A stretch of 64,000 nucleotides of DNA from Planctomycetaceae bacterium. GTDB taxonomy: Bacteria; Planctomycetota; Planctomycetia; Pirellulales; Pirellulaceae. Both the position numbers and the translations under genes were made by a program. The stretch covers positions 310,001 through 374,000 of the forward strand of contig JACKHM010000001.1 in the NCBI GenBank assembly GCA_020638995.1, read 5' to 3'. The notes under the pieces are model-generated. The model had not been told where the DNA came from. It saw only the letters and a program-made list of their open reading frames with translations, and ran no database searches. Position 1 is the first letter of the stretch. The number at the start of each line of letters is the position of its first letter. Positions 17,577 through 26,451 of the stretch are shown here, one piece after another.

Positions 17577-18416
17577 TCACGGAGCGGTCTCGGGATAGAC
17601 GACGAACTCGATACGACGGTTCTTGGCTCGACCAGCGGGAGTCGCGTTTGAGGCGCGCGGGTGATTCGCGCCTTGGGCAACAACGAGCAACTGTCGTTCG
17701 GGAATCTGATTTCGACGAACCAATTGGTCGAGCACTGCTGATGCCTGAACCATCGTGATTTGATGGCTGCTTCCAGCCGTCACCGACGCGTTGTCCGTGT
17801 AACCTTCGATCCCGATCATATGTCCGGGATACGAGCGGCTAATTGAGGTCGCGACCTGATCCAATAAAGCAGAGCCGCCCGGCAACAATTGCCCCGTGCC
17901 AGCCTGAAACAGCTGGTCGGCTGGTACTTCAATTCGAATCACATCCCCGTCCTGACGCACATCAAGCCCAGCGATCTGTATCAGTTGAAGAGAATCTTTC
18001 AGGCTGTTGTTCGCCTTTAAGATGGCGCCTCCACCGCGAGTCACCGAGGCTTGCAGAGCCTCGATCTGCCGATCCGCCTCTTGCTTGGCAAGTTCCGTAT
18101 CTCGAACTTGACTCGTGAGCTTGGCGAGTTGCTCACGAACTAACGTCAGCTCTTGTTTTAGCAACTGGTTCTGTTGATCGGTACGAGCCAACTCGGTGTG
18201 CAGATCTCGATTATCCGCATCCAAGGCATTTGCGCGGCGTCCAAGGTCCTGCATCTGGGCATCTTGTGGCAGGGTTATGGTTGGCAACGCGGTGTTGGGT
18301 TGTGTCCACCCACTAGCAGGCGCACCTTGTGCCGTTAACGAACGGCTTTGGTTACATCCGCTCAAGAATGAGCCGACGAGAACCATAACAAGGACAATTT
18401 GAAATCGGGCGCACAT
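17577..18416 (-). CDS. OmpA-family peptidoglycan-associated lipoprotein with coiled coil
   Basis: 279 residues. Signal with lipobox L-S-G-C21; residues about 55-125 are a heptad-like coiled coil rich in Glu, Gln and Leu; the C-terminal OmpA-like domain (about 155-275) has the peptidoglycan-binding signature around I-E-G-Y-T-D and the NRRIEFVVYP end. It probably tethers outer membrane or envelope material to cell wall in the periplasm. The layout (lipid anchor, coiled coil, OmpA domain) resembles YiaD/OmpA lipoproteins with an added stalk. Confidence 0.88.
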   Translation of the reverse strand: MCARFQIVLVMVLVGSFLSGCNQSRSLTAQGAPASGWTQPNTALPTITLPQDAQMQDLGRRANALDADNRDLHTELARTDQQNQLLKQELTLVREQLAKLTSQVRDTELAKQEADRQIEALQASVTRGGGAILKANNSLKDSLQLIQIAGLDVRQDGDVIRIEVPADQLFQAGTGQLLPGGSALLDQVATSISRSYPGHMIGIEGYTDNASVTAGSSHQITMVQASAVLDQLVRRNQIPERQLLVVAQGANHPRASNATPAGRAKNRRIEFVVYPETAP

Positions 18417-18575
18417 CGCGCAACTCCTCCTGCAACTTTCACACGCGTTGTCTCTGGAGGACGCAAATCCCTGGAGAACTCAGGCCACTCACGCTGCAAC
18501 CGGCGCGGACAAGCACCGCTCACGGCACAGAGACTAGCGGCGGGATAGTAGCAACGCCGCAAGGACGTCACAAGG

Positions 18576-19853
18576 TCATTTACCTTCTCTAGGGGAAGCG
18601 GCGTCGGTGGTCGAGTCGTCGACATCTTCGCAGCCACCGAAGAGCGTCTCCCGCAGCCACCTCATCCCGATCAAGAGCACGCCCATCAATGCCAACCCAA
18701 CCGCTAGCACTCCCGGAACGAACAGGCCCAATTCAAAGATTGGACGCGCGCGAACCCACATGTTGTCCCAGTCAACAACTAAGTAGCAAGCGCCGCCGCA
18801 AAGATAGGGACCAAACGCAATGTCACGTCGCCGAGTGAGCAGCCACTGGGAAACGGAGATGAACAATGCCGCGAAGGGGGCGAGAAAGAAGACAATCAAC
18901 GTCGCCTGCCAACCGAGAAAAGCCCCGATCATCGCCATCAACGTGACATCACCAAAACCCATAGCCTCTTGGCCGAGCGCATGGCTGCCAACGATACGGA
19001 CGGCCCAAATCAATCCACCGCCCGCGGCCATTCCGACCAGCGCCGAGAACAAACTTTCCCAACGATGATCCACCACCAGAACAACCGGGTTCAGAAACTT
19101 CCACACCAGCAGGATGGCTAGCGATCCAATAATAGCAATCACCACCATTATCGGTGAAAGGCGGCGACGGAAGCTGGCAACATAGTACTGAAACGCTTTC
19201 TTCAATCCGCGGCGAGTTGTCCAAAGCCACGGAACTACGGCAATGCACCATCCAATGAAACATGCCAAACCGATCAACAAGCATTTGACGCTCGTGAGAT
19301 AGGCAGTCCATTCCTTAGCTCTCATGACGCCAGAAACAACGGATAGAAATTCACACTGTGGAGGACGCCACACCCAAACGACCTCACGTGACATCGGCAA
19401 GACGACCGCAAGTATCAACGCGAGGACTACTCCGGGAACGGTAATCGCATCGGGAATGGTCTGCTCGTCAAAGTCAATGAAAGTCGCGACCAGCATCAAG
19501 GCAAACAAGACAATATGCTTTAGGTATCGCGATTGAAGAACGGCAACGGTCTCAATCTCGCAAGTCGGTCCTCCCGCGACCTCATACCAATACAACGCCG
19601 CGAAACAGGCACCCGTGGCAACTTCCAGCAACATTGGCCGAATCCAAAAACCGCGCCCGTGAATCGACGCTTCACGCCTTAGCCCGACCCAGCCAACGAT
19701 CGGGATCCGATCGTGCAACTTTCTAGGCAGGGCATCTACGTGCGGAGTCGACCACGGTCCAATCGGTCTCGCGAACCAAGCCAATCGATAAATGCCACGA
19801 TTGAGTTGAGTGGCGACCGTCGCGCCAAGCACGAAAAGAAGGATATAGATCAC
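18576..19853 (-). CDS. Type IV prepilin peptidase (A24 family), divergent
   Basis: 425 residues, longer than the usual 250-290. It is a polytopic membrane aspartic protease for type IV pilin or pseudopilin leader peptides. Catalytic aspartates are seen in FIDFDEQTIPD (D127/D129, with IPD at 133-135) and in G-F-G-D302. The N-terminal methylase-associated loop (LRREASIHGRGFWIRPMLLE) is recognisable but lacks the four zinc cysteines of classic PilD. A stretch of about 120 extra residues with two or three membrane segments lies between the two catalytic motifs. No pilin genes are nearby. Confidence 0.85.
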   Translation of the reverse strand: MIYILLFVLGATVATQLNRGIYRLAWFARPIGPWSTPHVDALPRKLHDRIPIVGWVGLRREASIHGRGFWIRPMLLEVATGACFAALYWYEVAGGPTCEIETVAVLQSRYLKHIVLFALMLVATFIDFDEQTIPDAITVPGVVLALILAVVLPMSREVVWVWRPPQCEFLSVVSGVMRAKEWTAYLTSVKCLLIGLACFIGWCIAVVPWLWTTRRGLKKAFQYYVASFRRRLSPIMVVIAIIGSLAILLVWKFLNPVVLVVDHRWESLFSALVGMAAGGGLIWAVRIVGSHALGQEAMGFGDVTLMAMIGAFLGWQATLIVFFLAPFAALFISVSQWLLTRRRDIAFGPYLCGGACYLVVDWDNMWVRARPIFELGLFVPGVLAVGLALMGVLLIGMRWLRETLFGGCEDVDDSTTDAASPREGK

Positions 19854-19873
19854 GGAAGTGTCACCAACTGAGA

Positions 19874-19991
19874 GTAGCCATCACGCTCCGCCGCGATGAG
19901 CCTTCTTCGCCACGCGCTATCTAGTAACTGCATTTGGCTTCGAATCAACTCGTGCCTAAATAGACTCGCCACGGCGGAGCGCGACGGCTAC
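19874..19991. repeat. Palindromic interspersed repeat, copy A
   Basis: Imperfect inverted repeat of about 118 bp. The left arm begins GTAGCCATCACGCTCCGCCG (19874-19893); the right arm (19972-19991) is its reverse complement with 18 of 20 matches. Copy B at 57145-57264 has the same arms. The core differs between copies. Non-coding and MITE- or REP-like; the last bases of the right arm supply the TAG stop of aroK. Confidence 0.7.
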
Positions 19992-20497
19992 CGTACCAAG
20001 CATACAATCTCTTGAGCGACTTGTTCAGCTGACTTATCGTCGGTTTCCACCGTGTAATCGGCACAAGCCCGATAAACAGGCTCTCTTAGAGCGAGCAGAG
20101 CAGATACCTCATGTATCCCGCCGGCGGACGTTAAGTTCGGCCGCTGCTCAGCCGATTTCGTGTCGGTTGTCATCCGTTGATAGATCGTTTCCGGACGAGC
20201 GACCAGCCAGACGACGACCCCCCCCGCAATCGCTTCACGAGTCTCCTCTCGCATCACAGCGCCACCTCCAAGACTGAGGACTGAGTCTGCTTGCTGGGCG
20301 AGGCGGGCAATGACTTCAACTTCCATATCTCGAAATGTCTGTTCGCCATCCTCCTCGAAGATTTGCTTGATCGACTTGCCGGCCCGGTGTTCGACTTCGA
20401 CATCCGCATCACTGCACGTAAGCTTGAGAATCTCCGCAACTCGTCTCGCCACCGTTGTTTTTCCGGTACCGCGATATCCGATCAGAATTAGTTGCAT
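19988..20497 (-). CDS. aroK: Shikimate kinase
   Basis: 169 residues. Phosphorylates shikimate at O3 with ATP. P-loop GYRGTGKTT at 7-15, shikimate-binding Asp in S-D-A-D, FRDMEVEVI (Arg near 57), and GGGAV near 77-81; lid arginine in AEQRPNL. ATG at 20497 starts directly at the first beta strand and is preferred to an in-frame TTG at 20515. The stop codon lies within the right arm of repeat copy A, so the C-terminus may have been set by the repeat. It follows the aroD-aroE fusion gene at a 115-base gap. Confidence 0.93.
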   Translation of the reverse strand: MQLILIGYRGTGKTTVARRVAEILKLTCSDADVEVEHRAGKSIKQIFEEDGEQTFRDMEVEVIARLAQQADSVLSLGGGAVMREETREAIAGGVVVWLVARPETIYQRMTTDTKSAEQRPNLTSAGGIHEVSALLALREPVYRACADYTVETDDKSAEQVAQEIVCLVR

Positions 20498-20612
20498 GTG
20501 AGCATCCCGCAGCAATCTTGAATTGCGGGTTTAGCGTTTTACGAATCGGATAGGGCTGCACAAACTAACTTTGGGACCGACGTCCACACAGCGAATAAAA
20601 AGCTCTCGGCAA

Positions 20613-22112
20613 TCAACCTTCGGTGCCCGCTGCCTTGACTGCGCCCGTGGACTTCTTGATCGCGTCGCGCATCACATCCTCAGGTGCGTCTTCGCCTGTA
20701 AAAAGTTTGAACTGAAGAGCCGCTTGGCGGACAAACATATCGACGCCAGTCACCACATTGGCGTTTACATCACGAGCTTGTTTGATCAACAAGGTTCGTT
20801 CCGGGTTGTAGACCGTATCAAATACGATTGTCGAGCGGCGGAGATGGCGGCCTTCAAAAGGCGTTTCGTTGACATGGGGGTGCATGCCGATTGGCGTACA
20901 GTTTATGACCATATCACACTTAACATTGTGCCGATTCTTCCATTCAGTCGCCTTGCAGCCAAACTTATCTGCCAATTCTTCGGCACGAGCAAGGGTCCGT
21001 GACGCGATCGTTATATCAACATTCCGCAACTTCAAGGCATGTACGATTGCCTTTGCCACACCTCCCGCCCCGAGCACAATCGCCGCACGGCCAGCCAGCA
21101 CGTCCACGCTGCCACCACGACCGAGCGTCGCATCGATTGAATCCAACGCCGCACGAAAATCGGTGTTGTATGCCATCTTGTCGAAGCCATCCATCACCAC
21201 GGTATTTGCGGCGCCGATGTGATCAATCGGGCGATCAACGCTGTCGACATGATCGAGTATCGCTTCCTTGTGAGGAATTGTCACGCTGAGTCCCCGCAGG
21301 CCGAACCCTCGACAATAGGTCATGAAGTCGCCCAAATCTTCCCGCGGTACGCGGATCGGAATGTAGACCTTATCCATGTTCAAATGCCGAAACGCAGCGT
21401 TGTGAACCGTCGGGCTCAAGCTGTGCCCTATGGGATCTGCAATCACCCCGTAAACTTCCGTATTCGGTGTGATCTTGTCATAGTGATAATTGTCTCGCAT
21501 CTGCTGAAAGCTCAGTTGGCCCGGCGCGAGAGTACGATCTTGATGGAATGTTGCGTAGGTGAAAGGTGAACCAAATCGCGCCGCAAGGATTCGCGACGGG
21601 ATGCCCATGTCGCCCATACAAAATGCGACCGTGGGTGTCTCGCTTTCGGCAATCAACTCCAACATGCGCACATTGTCGCGAGGGTTGTGAGCCATCGTGG
21701 CGAGCTTGATTATGTCCGGGTCTAGTCCCTTTAGCCGTTCGTGAATCTCGCGAATGTCCTTCGGAGTCTCGTGAAAATTGTGATAGCTGACAATTCGTTT
21801 TGTCTTTCCGAATCGCGGGATCGAACCTGCGATGTCTTCCTCGAGGTCGACGTAATCGACACCGTCGACGATTGCGGTGCGGAGTAGCATCAACCGCTCT
21901 TCTTCGCTCTTCTCCCACTTACCACCGTCTTGTTCGCGGCGGCAAGTGATGATCACCGGACAAGGCCGCTCTGCGACGAGTCGCTTCAGATTCACAGCCC
22001 GCATAATGTAATCAACACGCAATTCGACGAGCTCCGCACCCTGCTCTGCCAAATGCTTGTGTTCGGCAATCATCATCTTATGGCGACCGCGGCCAATACT
22101 TACTGCAATCAT
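20613..22112 (-). CDS. aroDE: Bifunctional 3-dehydroquinate dehydratase / shikimate dehydrogenase
   Basis: 499 residues joining two consecutive shikimate-pathway steps. Residues 1-210 are a type I dehydroquinase: H111 in SYHNF and the Schiff-base lysine K136 in DIIKLATMA. Residues about 217-499 are shikimate dehydrogenase: the shikimate-binding SLSP at 231-234, catalytic K282 in TIPHKEA, N-T-D at 316-318, and the NADP loop GAGGVAKA at 348-355. ATG at 22112 gives the family N-terminus MIAVSIG; an in-frame GTG 15 bases upstream is possible. This fusion is known from plants and some bacteria including planctomycetes and chlamydiae. aroK lies downstream. Confidence 0.95.
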   Translation of the reverse strand: MIAVSIGRGRHKMMIAEHKHLAEQGAELVELRVDYIMRAVNLKRLVAERPCPVIITCRREQDGGKWEKSEEERLMLLRTAIVDGVDYVDLEEDIAGSIPRFGKTKRIVSYHNFHETPKDIREIHERLKGLDPDIIKLATMAHNPRDNVRMLELIAESETPTVAFCMGDMGIPSRILAARFGSPFTYATFHQDRTLAPGQLSFQQMRDNYHYDKITPNTEVYGVIADPIGHSLSPTVHNAAFRHLNMDKVYIPIRVPREDLGDFMTYCRGFGLRGLSVTIPHKEAILDHVDSVDRPIDHIGAANTVVMDGFDKMAYNTDFRAALDSIDATLGRGGSVDVLAGRAAIVLGAGGVAKAIVHALKLRNVDITIASRTLARAEELADKFGCKATEWKNRHNVKCDMVINCTPIGMHPHVNETPFEGRHLRRSTIVFDTVYNPERTLLIKQARDVNANVVTGVDMFVRQAALQFKLFTGEDAPEDVMRDAIKKSTGAVKAAGTEG

Positions 22113-22214
22113 GATAAAGAGAACCACTTAAGGTTTTTGAGGAAAAAGGCGACACCACGCCAAAGGACAAGTCAGGCGTCCATTTTGACATTGGCCACGA
22201 CTCGAATCAATCGG

Positions 22215-24155
22215 TCAGATTCGCTTGAAGCGTTTGTCCAACTCTTCGCGAGTGAAGACAAGTGCGGTTGGGCGTCCATGAGGACAATGATGGGTGTCGT
22301 GGAAGAGGTGACGTTGTTCTAGCAACGCGTCGACCTCTTCTACGGAAAGCCGATCACCGGCTTTGATCGCGGCCTTGCAGGAAATCATATGCAGCAATTC
22401 GTCGAGCACGTCGCGACGATCAGGCTTCTTTTCTCCGCCGAGCAACACGTCGACGACCTGTCGCAAGACTTCCGCCGGGCTAATGTTCGCCAACATTGCG
22501 GGATAGGCCGAAATAACGACCGTGTCGCCGCCAAACGATTCGATTTCGATGCCGATCTCCGCCAGGGTGTCCTTAAGCTCCAAAGCAGCACCCGCTTCAC
22601 CCGCAGTCAACGCCACAGGCTCAGGCACCAGTAGGCGTTGCGATTCGACTTTCCCGGCAAGCACTTTCTCACGTATTTGTTCATACAACACACGCTCGTG
22701 CAACGCATGCTGGTCGATGACAACCATGCCAGATTCGTTCTCGGTCACAATATACCGATTGTGCAATTGCAGCCCGATCGAGGATCGTTCTTCCCGCGCA
22801 TTCATCGGGCGGACATTGGGCTCAGCGAACTCATTGACGGCGTTCGGCTCCGGACGGGGCATCTCGTCGTCCTGCCCGGGTGGTACAGGCGACGTTTCAA
22901 TCCGCTGCTCACCGAAAGGTCGAAACTCAGGGAGCCTGCCCATCGCACGATCGTACGAAAGCGGCATACGCTGCTGCGCAGCAGGACTCACTTTTGGCGG
23001 ACTGCTGGACACTGACCGCGTTGCGTCTTCCTGCGATTCGCCACCTACTCCCTTCGCCCATCCGGTCACTTCATGACGCAGTTGCTCTGCACGCACGGGG
23101 TCAATGGCAAGTTCCTTATCGCTTGTCCTCTCGGACGTCAGCGACTCCTTGGCCGTCAGATCACTCGATAGGAACTTGCTACGAAGCGTACCTAACAATT
23201 GACTGTAGACTCGTCCACCGTCCTGAAACCGGACTTCCAACTTCGTTGGGTGGACGTTGACATCCACCATCTCGGCAGGCATATCGAGCTGCAAAAACGC
23301 GATCGGAAAGCGACCTGTCATCAGCAATCCGCGATAAGCTTCGCCCAACGCATGTTGAAGCGATCGATCGCGAATGAACCGCTGGTTCAAAAACAAATAC
23401 TGCATCCGGTTATTGGAGCGGCTGTGACTCGGGTTCGCGACGTAGCCACTCAGTCTAACAGACGATTCTTCGTCACGATTGTCGACCCAGATCATGGCGT
23501 CGCCAATCTCTTGCCCGAAGAATGTAGTAATACGTTCGCGCCAGTTCTCGTCCGCAGGCAGCTCGAAGAGCGTGCGGTCGTTGTGCTTCAACGTAAAGTG
23601 AATCTGCGGGTGAGCGAGAGCAATACGAGTGAATGCTTCGCTGATGTGCCCCATCTCCGTTTGCGTCGTACGGAGAAACTTGCGTCGCACCGGTGTACTG
23701 CAAAACAGATTTCGCACTTCGATGCTCGTGCCCACAGGACAGCCACATGGAACAATTTCCCCGATGGTACCTGCGGTAACCGACAATTCGGATCCAGAAG
23801 AACTATCAGGCGTACGGCTACGCATCAAAAAATGGCTGATTTCCGAGATTGATGCCAGTGCTTCGCCACGAAACCCGAGAGTGCGAACATGAAACAAATC
23901 GTCGGCGTCGCGAATTTTGCTGGTTGCATGACTCGCCACTGCCAACTTCATCTGTTCAGGAACGATTCCACACCCGTCATCCGCGATCCGAATCAGGTCG
24001 GCCCCGCCTTTTTCGATCGACACGTCGATCCGAGTGGCGCCCGCATCGACAGAGTTCTCGAGCAACTCCTTAATCACGCTCGCCGGACGTTCAATGACTT
24101 CGCCCGCTGCGATCTTATTGATAACGCTCGTCGGCAGTTGTGTGATTGTTGGCAT
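22215..24155 (-). CDS. mutL: DNA mismatch repair protein MutL with endonuclease site
   Basis: 646 residues. N-terminal GHKL ATPase: ELLENSVDAG near 31-39, DDGCGI near 59-64, and TLGFRGEALASI at 92-103. A linker (about 335-455) rich in Ser, Pro and charged residues joins the C-terminal dimerisation domain. That domain carries D481-Q-H-A-L-H-E487, SCKAAIKAGD and a CPHGRP motif, which together form the nicking endonuclease site of MutH-independent systems. The protein should therefore cut the nascent strand itself. mutS is not in the window. Confidence 0.96.
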   Translation of the reverse strand: MPTITQLPTSVINKIAAGEVIERPASVIKELLENSVDAGATRIDVSIEKGGADLIRIADDGCGIVPEQMKLAVASHATSKIRDADDLFHVRTLGFRGEALASISEISHFLMRSRTPDSSSGSELSVTAGTIGEIVPCGCPVGTSIEVRNLFCSTPVRRKFLRTTQTEMGHISEAFTRIALAHPQIHFTLKHNDRTLFELPADENWRERITTFFGQEIGDAMIWVDNRDEESSVRLSGYVANPSHSRSNNRMQYLFLNQRFIRDRSLQHALGEAYRGLLMTGRFPIAFLQLDMPAEMVDVNVHPTKLEVRFQDGGRVYSQLLGTLRSKFLSSDLTAKESLTSERTSDKELAIDPVRAEQLRHEVTGWAKGVGGESQEDATRSVSSSPPKVSPAAQQRMPLSYDRAMGRLPEFRPFGEQRIETSPVPPGQDDEMPRPEPNAVNEFAEPNVRPMNAREERSSIGLQLHNRYIVTENESGMVVIDQHALHERVLYEQIREKVLAGKVESQRLLVPEPVALTAGEAGAALELKDTLAEIGIEIESFGGDTVVISAYPAMLANISPAEVLRQVVDVLLGGEKKPDRRDVLDELLHMISCKAAIKAGDRLSVEEVDALLEQRHLFHDTHHCPHGRPTALVFTREELDKRFKRI

Positions 24156-24170
24156 TGTAAGTTTTTAGAT

Positions 24171-24226
24171 TGAAGTGTTCAGCTTTCAGTAAGTGAATCA
24201 GGGATGGACACTTCAAACTGAAAGCT
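24171..24226. repeat. Interleaved inverted repeats upstream of mutL
   Basis: Two inverted pairs are interleaved as A-B-A'-B': TGAAGTGT (24171-24178) with ACACTTCA (24208-24215), and AGCTTTCAGT (24181-24190) with ACTGAAAGCT (24217-24226). The two pairs cannot both form nested hairpins; they could alternate or make a pseudoknot. It lies between the regulator stop and the mutL start, both leftward. Confidence 0.5.
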
Positions 24227-24236
24227 TACGGCTTGC

Positions 24237-25637
24237 TCACCCCAAGCCATATTTATCGAGCTTGCGGTACAACGTCCGTGCCCCGATCTCCAAAATCTTC
24301 GCCGCCTCCTCTCGATTGCCGCTTGTTAGCTGTAAAGTCTGCTCGATGGCATATCGCTCGAAGGCGTCCATCGGCTGTCCCACCAGTTGCGAGGGCCCCT
24401 CACCGACAACCGGCGTCAGTTCTTCCAAATCAGAAAACTCGGTCGGCAAATCATCTTCATCCAAGGTGCCATCATCGTCATAGATCACCATCGACTCGAC
24501 CGCGTTCCGTAGCTGCCGTACGTTCCCTGGCCAATCGTAAGCCATCAGCTTACGTGTCACGGTGGGCGAAACACTTTTCACCGTCTTGGCATGCTGCTTC
24601 GCAACCAGTTTTCTAAAGTGATCGGTCAGTGGAACAATATCCTCCCGTCGATCCCGAAGGGCCGGCATCTGAACCGTTACAACTTTTAAGCGGTAGTACA
24701 GATCCTCGCGAAAGGTTCCAGACTGAATGGACTTCTCAAGATCGCGATTCGTTGCGGAAATCACTCGGACGTTGACTTTAATAGGCTTGTTGTCGCCGAC
24801 TCGCGTGATCGTGTGATTCTCGAGAACTCGCAACAACTTGATCTGTGTCGCATGAGGCATGTCGCCAATTTCATCGAGGAACAATGTTCCGCCATTGGCG
24901 TACTCAAAGGCTCCCTCCCGATCGGTTACGGCGTCGGTGAACGCACCTTTGACGTGGCCGAACAGTTCGCTTTCGACGAGATTCTCCGCCACCGCGCCAG
25001 CGTTCAAGGCGACGAAACGCTTGTTCTTACGAGGGCTGTTTTGATGAATGGCCTGTGCCACGAGGTCTTTACCCGTACCGTTTTCCCCAGTGATCAGTAC
25101 GGTCGCGTCGGTCGGAGCAACTCGTTTGAGACGGTCGATCATCGCCTGCATCTTCTTACTCGTGAAGATGATTCCTTCGAAGCCGAACTTCTCATCCAGT
25201 CGTTGAGACAATTCCAGGTTTTGCCGTTTGAGCCGCACCTTGTCGACGGCTTTTTCGGCGACCGCCCGCAGCTTGTCGGGCGTCACGGGCTTTTCGAGGA
25301 AGTTGAAAGCCCCCTGCTGCATCGCCTGGACGGCGGTCGGCACCGAAGCGTGGCCTGTCACGACGATGACTTCGCTATCGGGCAACGACTTTTTAGCCCG
25401 CGACAGCACCTCCATGCCGTCAACGTCGCTCATCACCAAGTCGGTAAAGATCACGTCGAAAGTGTCCTGTTCGACGGCCTTCACACCCTCTTTGCCAGAG
25501 TAGGCAGTCGTACACGGATAGCCTACGCGTTCGAGGCTTTCCGTCATCGCGTGCGCAAGTGCTTTGTCGTTATCGACAATCAGAACCCGCACGTCGCTGG
25601 GTGTACTATGGACATCCTTTTCATTCGCATCAGACAT
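24237..25637 (-). CDS. NtrC-family sigma-54-dependent response regulator
   Basis: 466 residues: receiver domain 15-130 with phospho-acceptor D66 (FTDLVM) and K117; AAA+ domain about 150-390 with Walker A GENGTGK at 184-190, Walker B GGTLFLDE at 249-256, and the sigma-54 contact loop GAFTDA at 231-236; Fis-type helix-turn-helix at the C-terminus (NREEAAKILEIGARTLYRKL). The contact loop reads GAFTDA where most members have GAFTGA. It should activate sigma-54 promoters when phosphorylated. The soluble histidine kinase at 27014-27745, same strand, is its probable partner although another gene now lies between. Confidence 0.93.
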   Translation of the reverse strand: MSDANEKDVHSTPSDVRVLIVDNDKALAHAMTESLERVGYPCTTAYSGKEGVKAVEQDTFDVIFTDLVMSDVDGMEVLSRAKKSLPDSEVIVVTGHASVPTAVQAMQQGAFNFLEKPVTPDKLRAVAEKAVDKVRLKRQNLELSQRLDEKFGFEGIIFTSKKMQAMIDRLKRVAPTDATVLITGENGTGKDLVAQAIHQNSPRKNKRFVALNAGAVAENLVESELFGHVKGAFTDAVTDREGAFEYANGGTLFLDEIGDMPHATQIKLLRVLENHTITRVGDNKPIKVNVRVISATNRDLEKSIQSGTFREDLYYRLKVVTVQMPALRDRREDIVPLTDHFRKLVAKQHAKTVKSVSPTVTRKLMAYDWPGNVRQLRNAVESMVIYDDDGTLDEDDLPTEFSDLEELTPVVGEGPSQLVGQPMDAFERYAIEQTLQLTSGNREEAAKILEIGARTLYRKLDKYGLG

Positions 25638-25717
25638 GCCTGCGATGATACTGAATTGGTATAGAAACGACTAGCGGAGCAGAGCTGAACGGCAACACTA
25701 CTCGGGCAATTCATGCG

Positions 25718-26344
25718 ATGTTACGATATGATTTACCAATGGAGAAAATCGTGATACCAGTCAAATACACCGGCGACGCGTTGTGGGAAAGGATCGAGAA
25801 CGCTGTGGATAAGGTTAGAGACCGCTTACGTCGCGTCACCCGAGCCCTGAACGCCGCGAACATCCCTTATGCCGTGATCGGCGGTAATGCTGTGCAACAT
25901 TGGGTCGCCCAGGTGGATGAATCCGTCGTGAGGAACACGCGCGATGTCGATATCATTCTGAACGAAGCAGATCTACCAGCAGCCATTGATGCCCTCAAGC
26001 GAGAAGGCTTTGAATACCGTCGCGCGGCAAGTGCTTCGATGTTCTTGGATGGCCCGGACGCCAAAGCCAGGGATGCCGTGCATGTTGTCTTCGCTGGGAA
26101 GAAAGTGCGTGACGAATATCCGGAACCCGTGCCGGAGCTTGACGAATACGAGCTGATCGACGAAGCCCGCACACTGCCTTTGGAGCGGTTGGTAAAGATG
26201 AAGCTAACGTCCTTCCGCCGCAAGGATCAAGTTCATTTGCTCGACATGATCTCCATTGGCATCATCGACGCGAGCTGGCTCGATCGATTCTCGCCCGTTC
26301 TGCGAGACCGTTTGCAGCAATTGCTAGACGATCCCGACGGCTGA
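25718..26344 (+). CDS. Nucleotidyltransferase-fold protein (AbiEii-like)
   Basis: 208 residues. The nucleotidyltransferase core is recognisable: a strand-turn Y-A-V-I-G-G-N-A-V at 51-59, then T-R-D76-V-D78-I-I, the paired metal aspartates. A later L-V-K-M-K-L motif near 168-175 and a DLLDMI-like helix match stand-alone transferases related to AbiEii toxins. No antitoxin-like gene is adjacent, so a toxin role is not supported. An alternative ATG at 25739 would shorten it by seven residues. It is the only rightward gene in this stretch and sits between a response regulator and its likely kinase. Confidence 0.7.
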   Translation: MLRYDLPMEKIVIPVKYTGDALWERIENAVDKVRDRLRRVTRALNAANIPYAVIGGNAVQHWVAQVDESVVRNTRDVDIILNEADLPAAIDALKREGFEYRRAASASMFLDGPDAKARDAVHVVFAGKKVRDEYPEPVPELDEYELIDEARTLPLERLVKMKLTSFRRKDQVHLLDMISIGIIDASWLDRFSPVLRDRLQQLLDDPDG

Positions 26345-26451
26345 TTTGCCAACATCCTCCGCGGGGTCGTCGAGTACCGATTCAAACGATGCTGCAAAGT
26401 CTTCACCCGTCATGGATTGCAAATGAAGTCAATCCGGGCAATGGGAAGAAG

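Noticed and set aside
25718..26344. AbiE-like toxin-antitoxin system
   Set aside because: Only the nucleotidyltransferase fold is present; no antitoxin-like gene is next to it.
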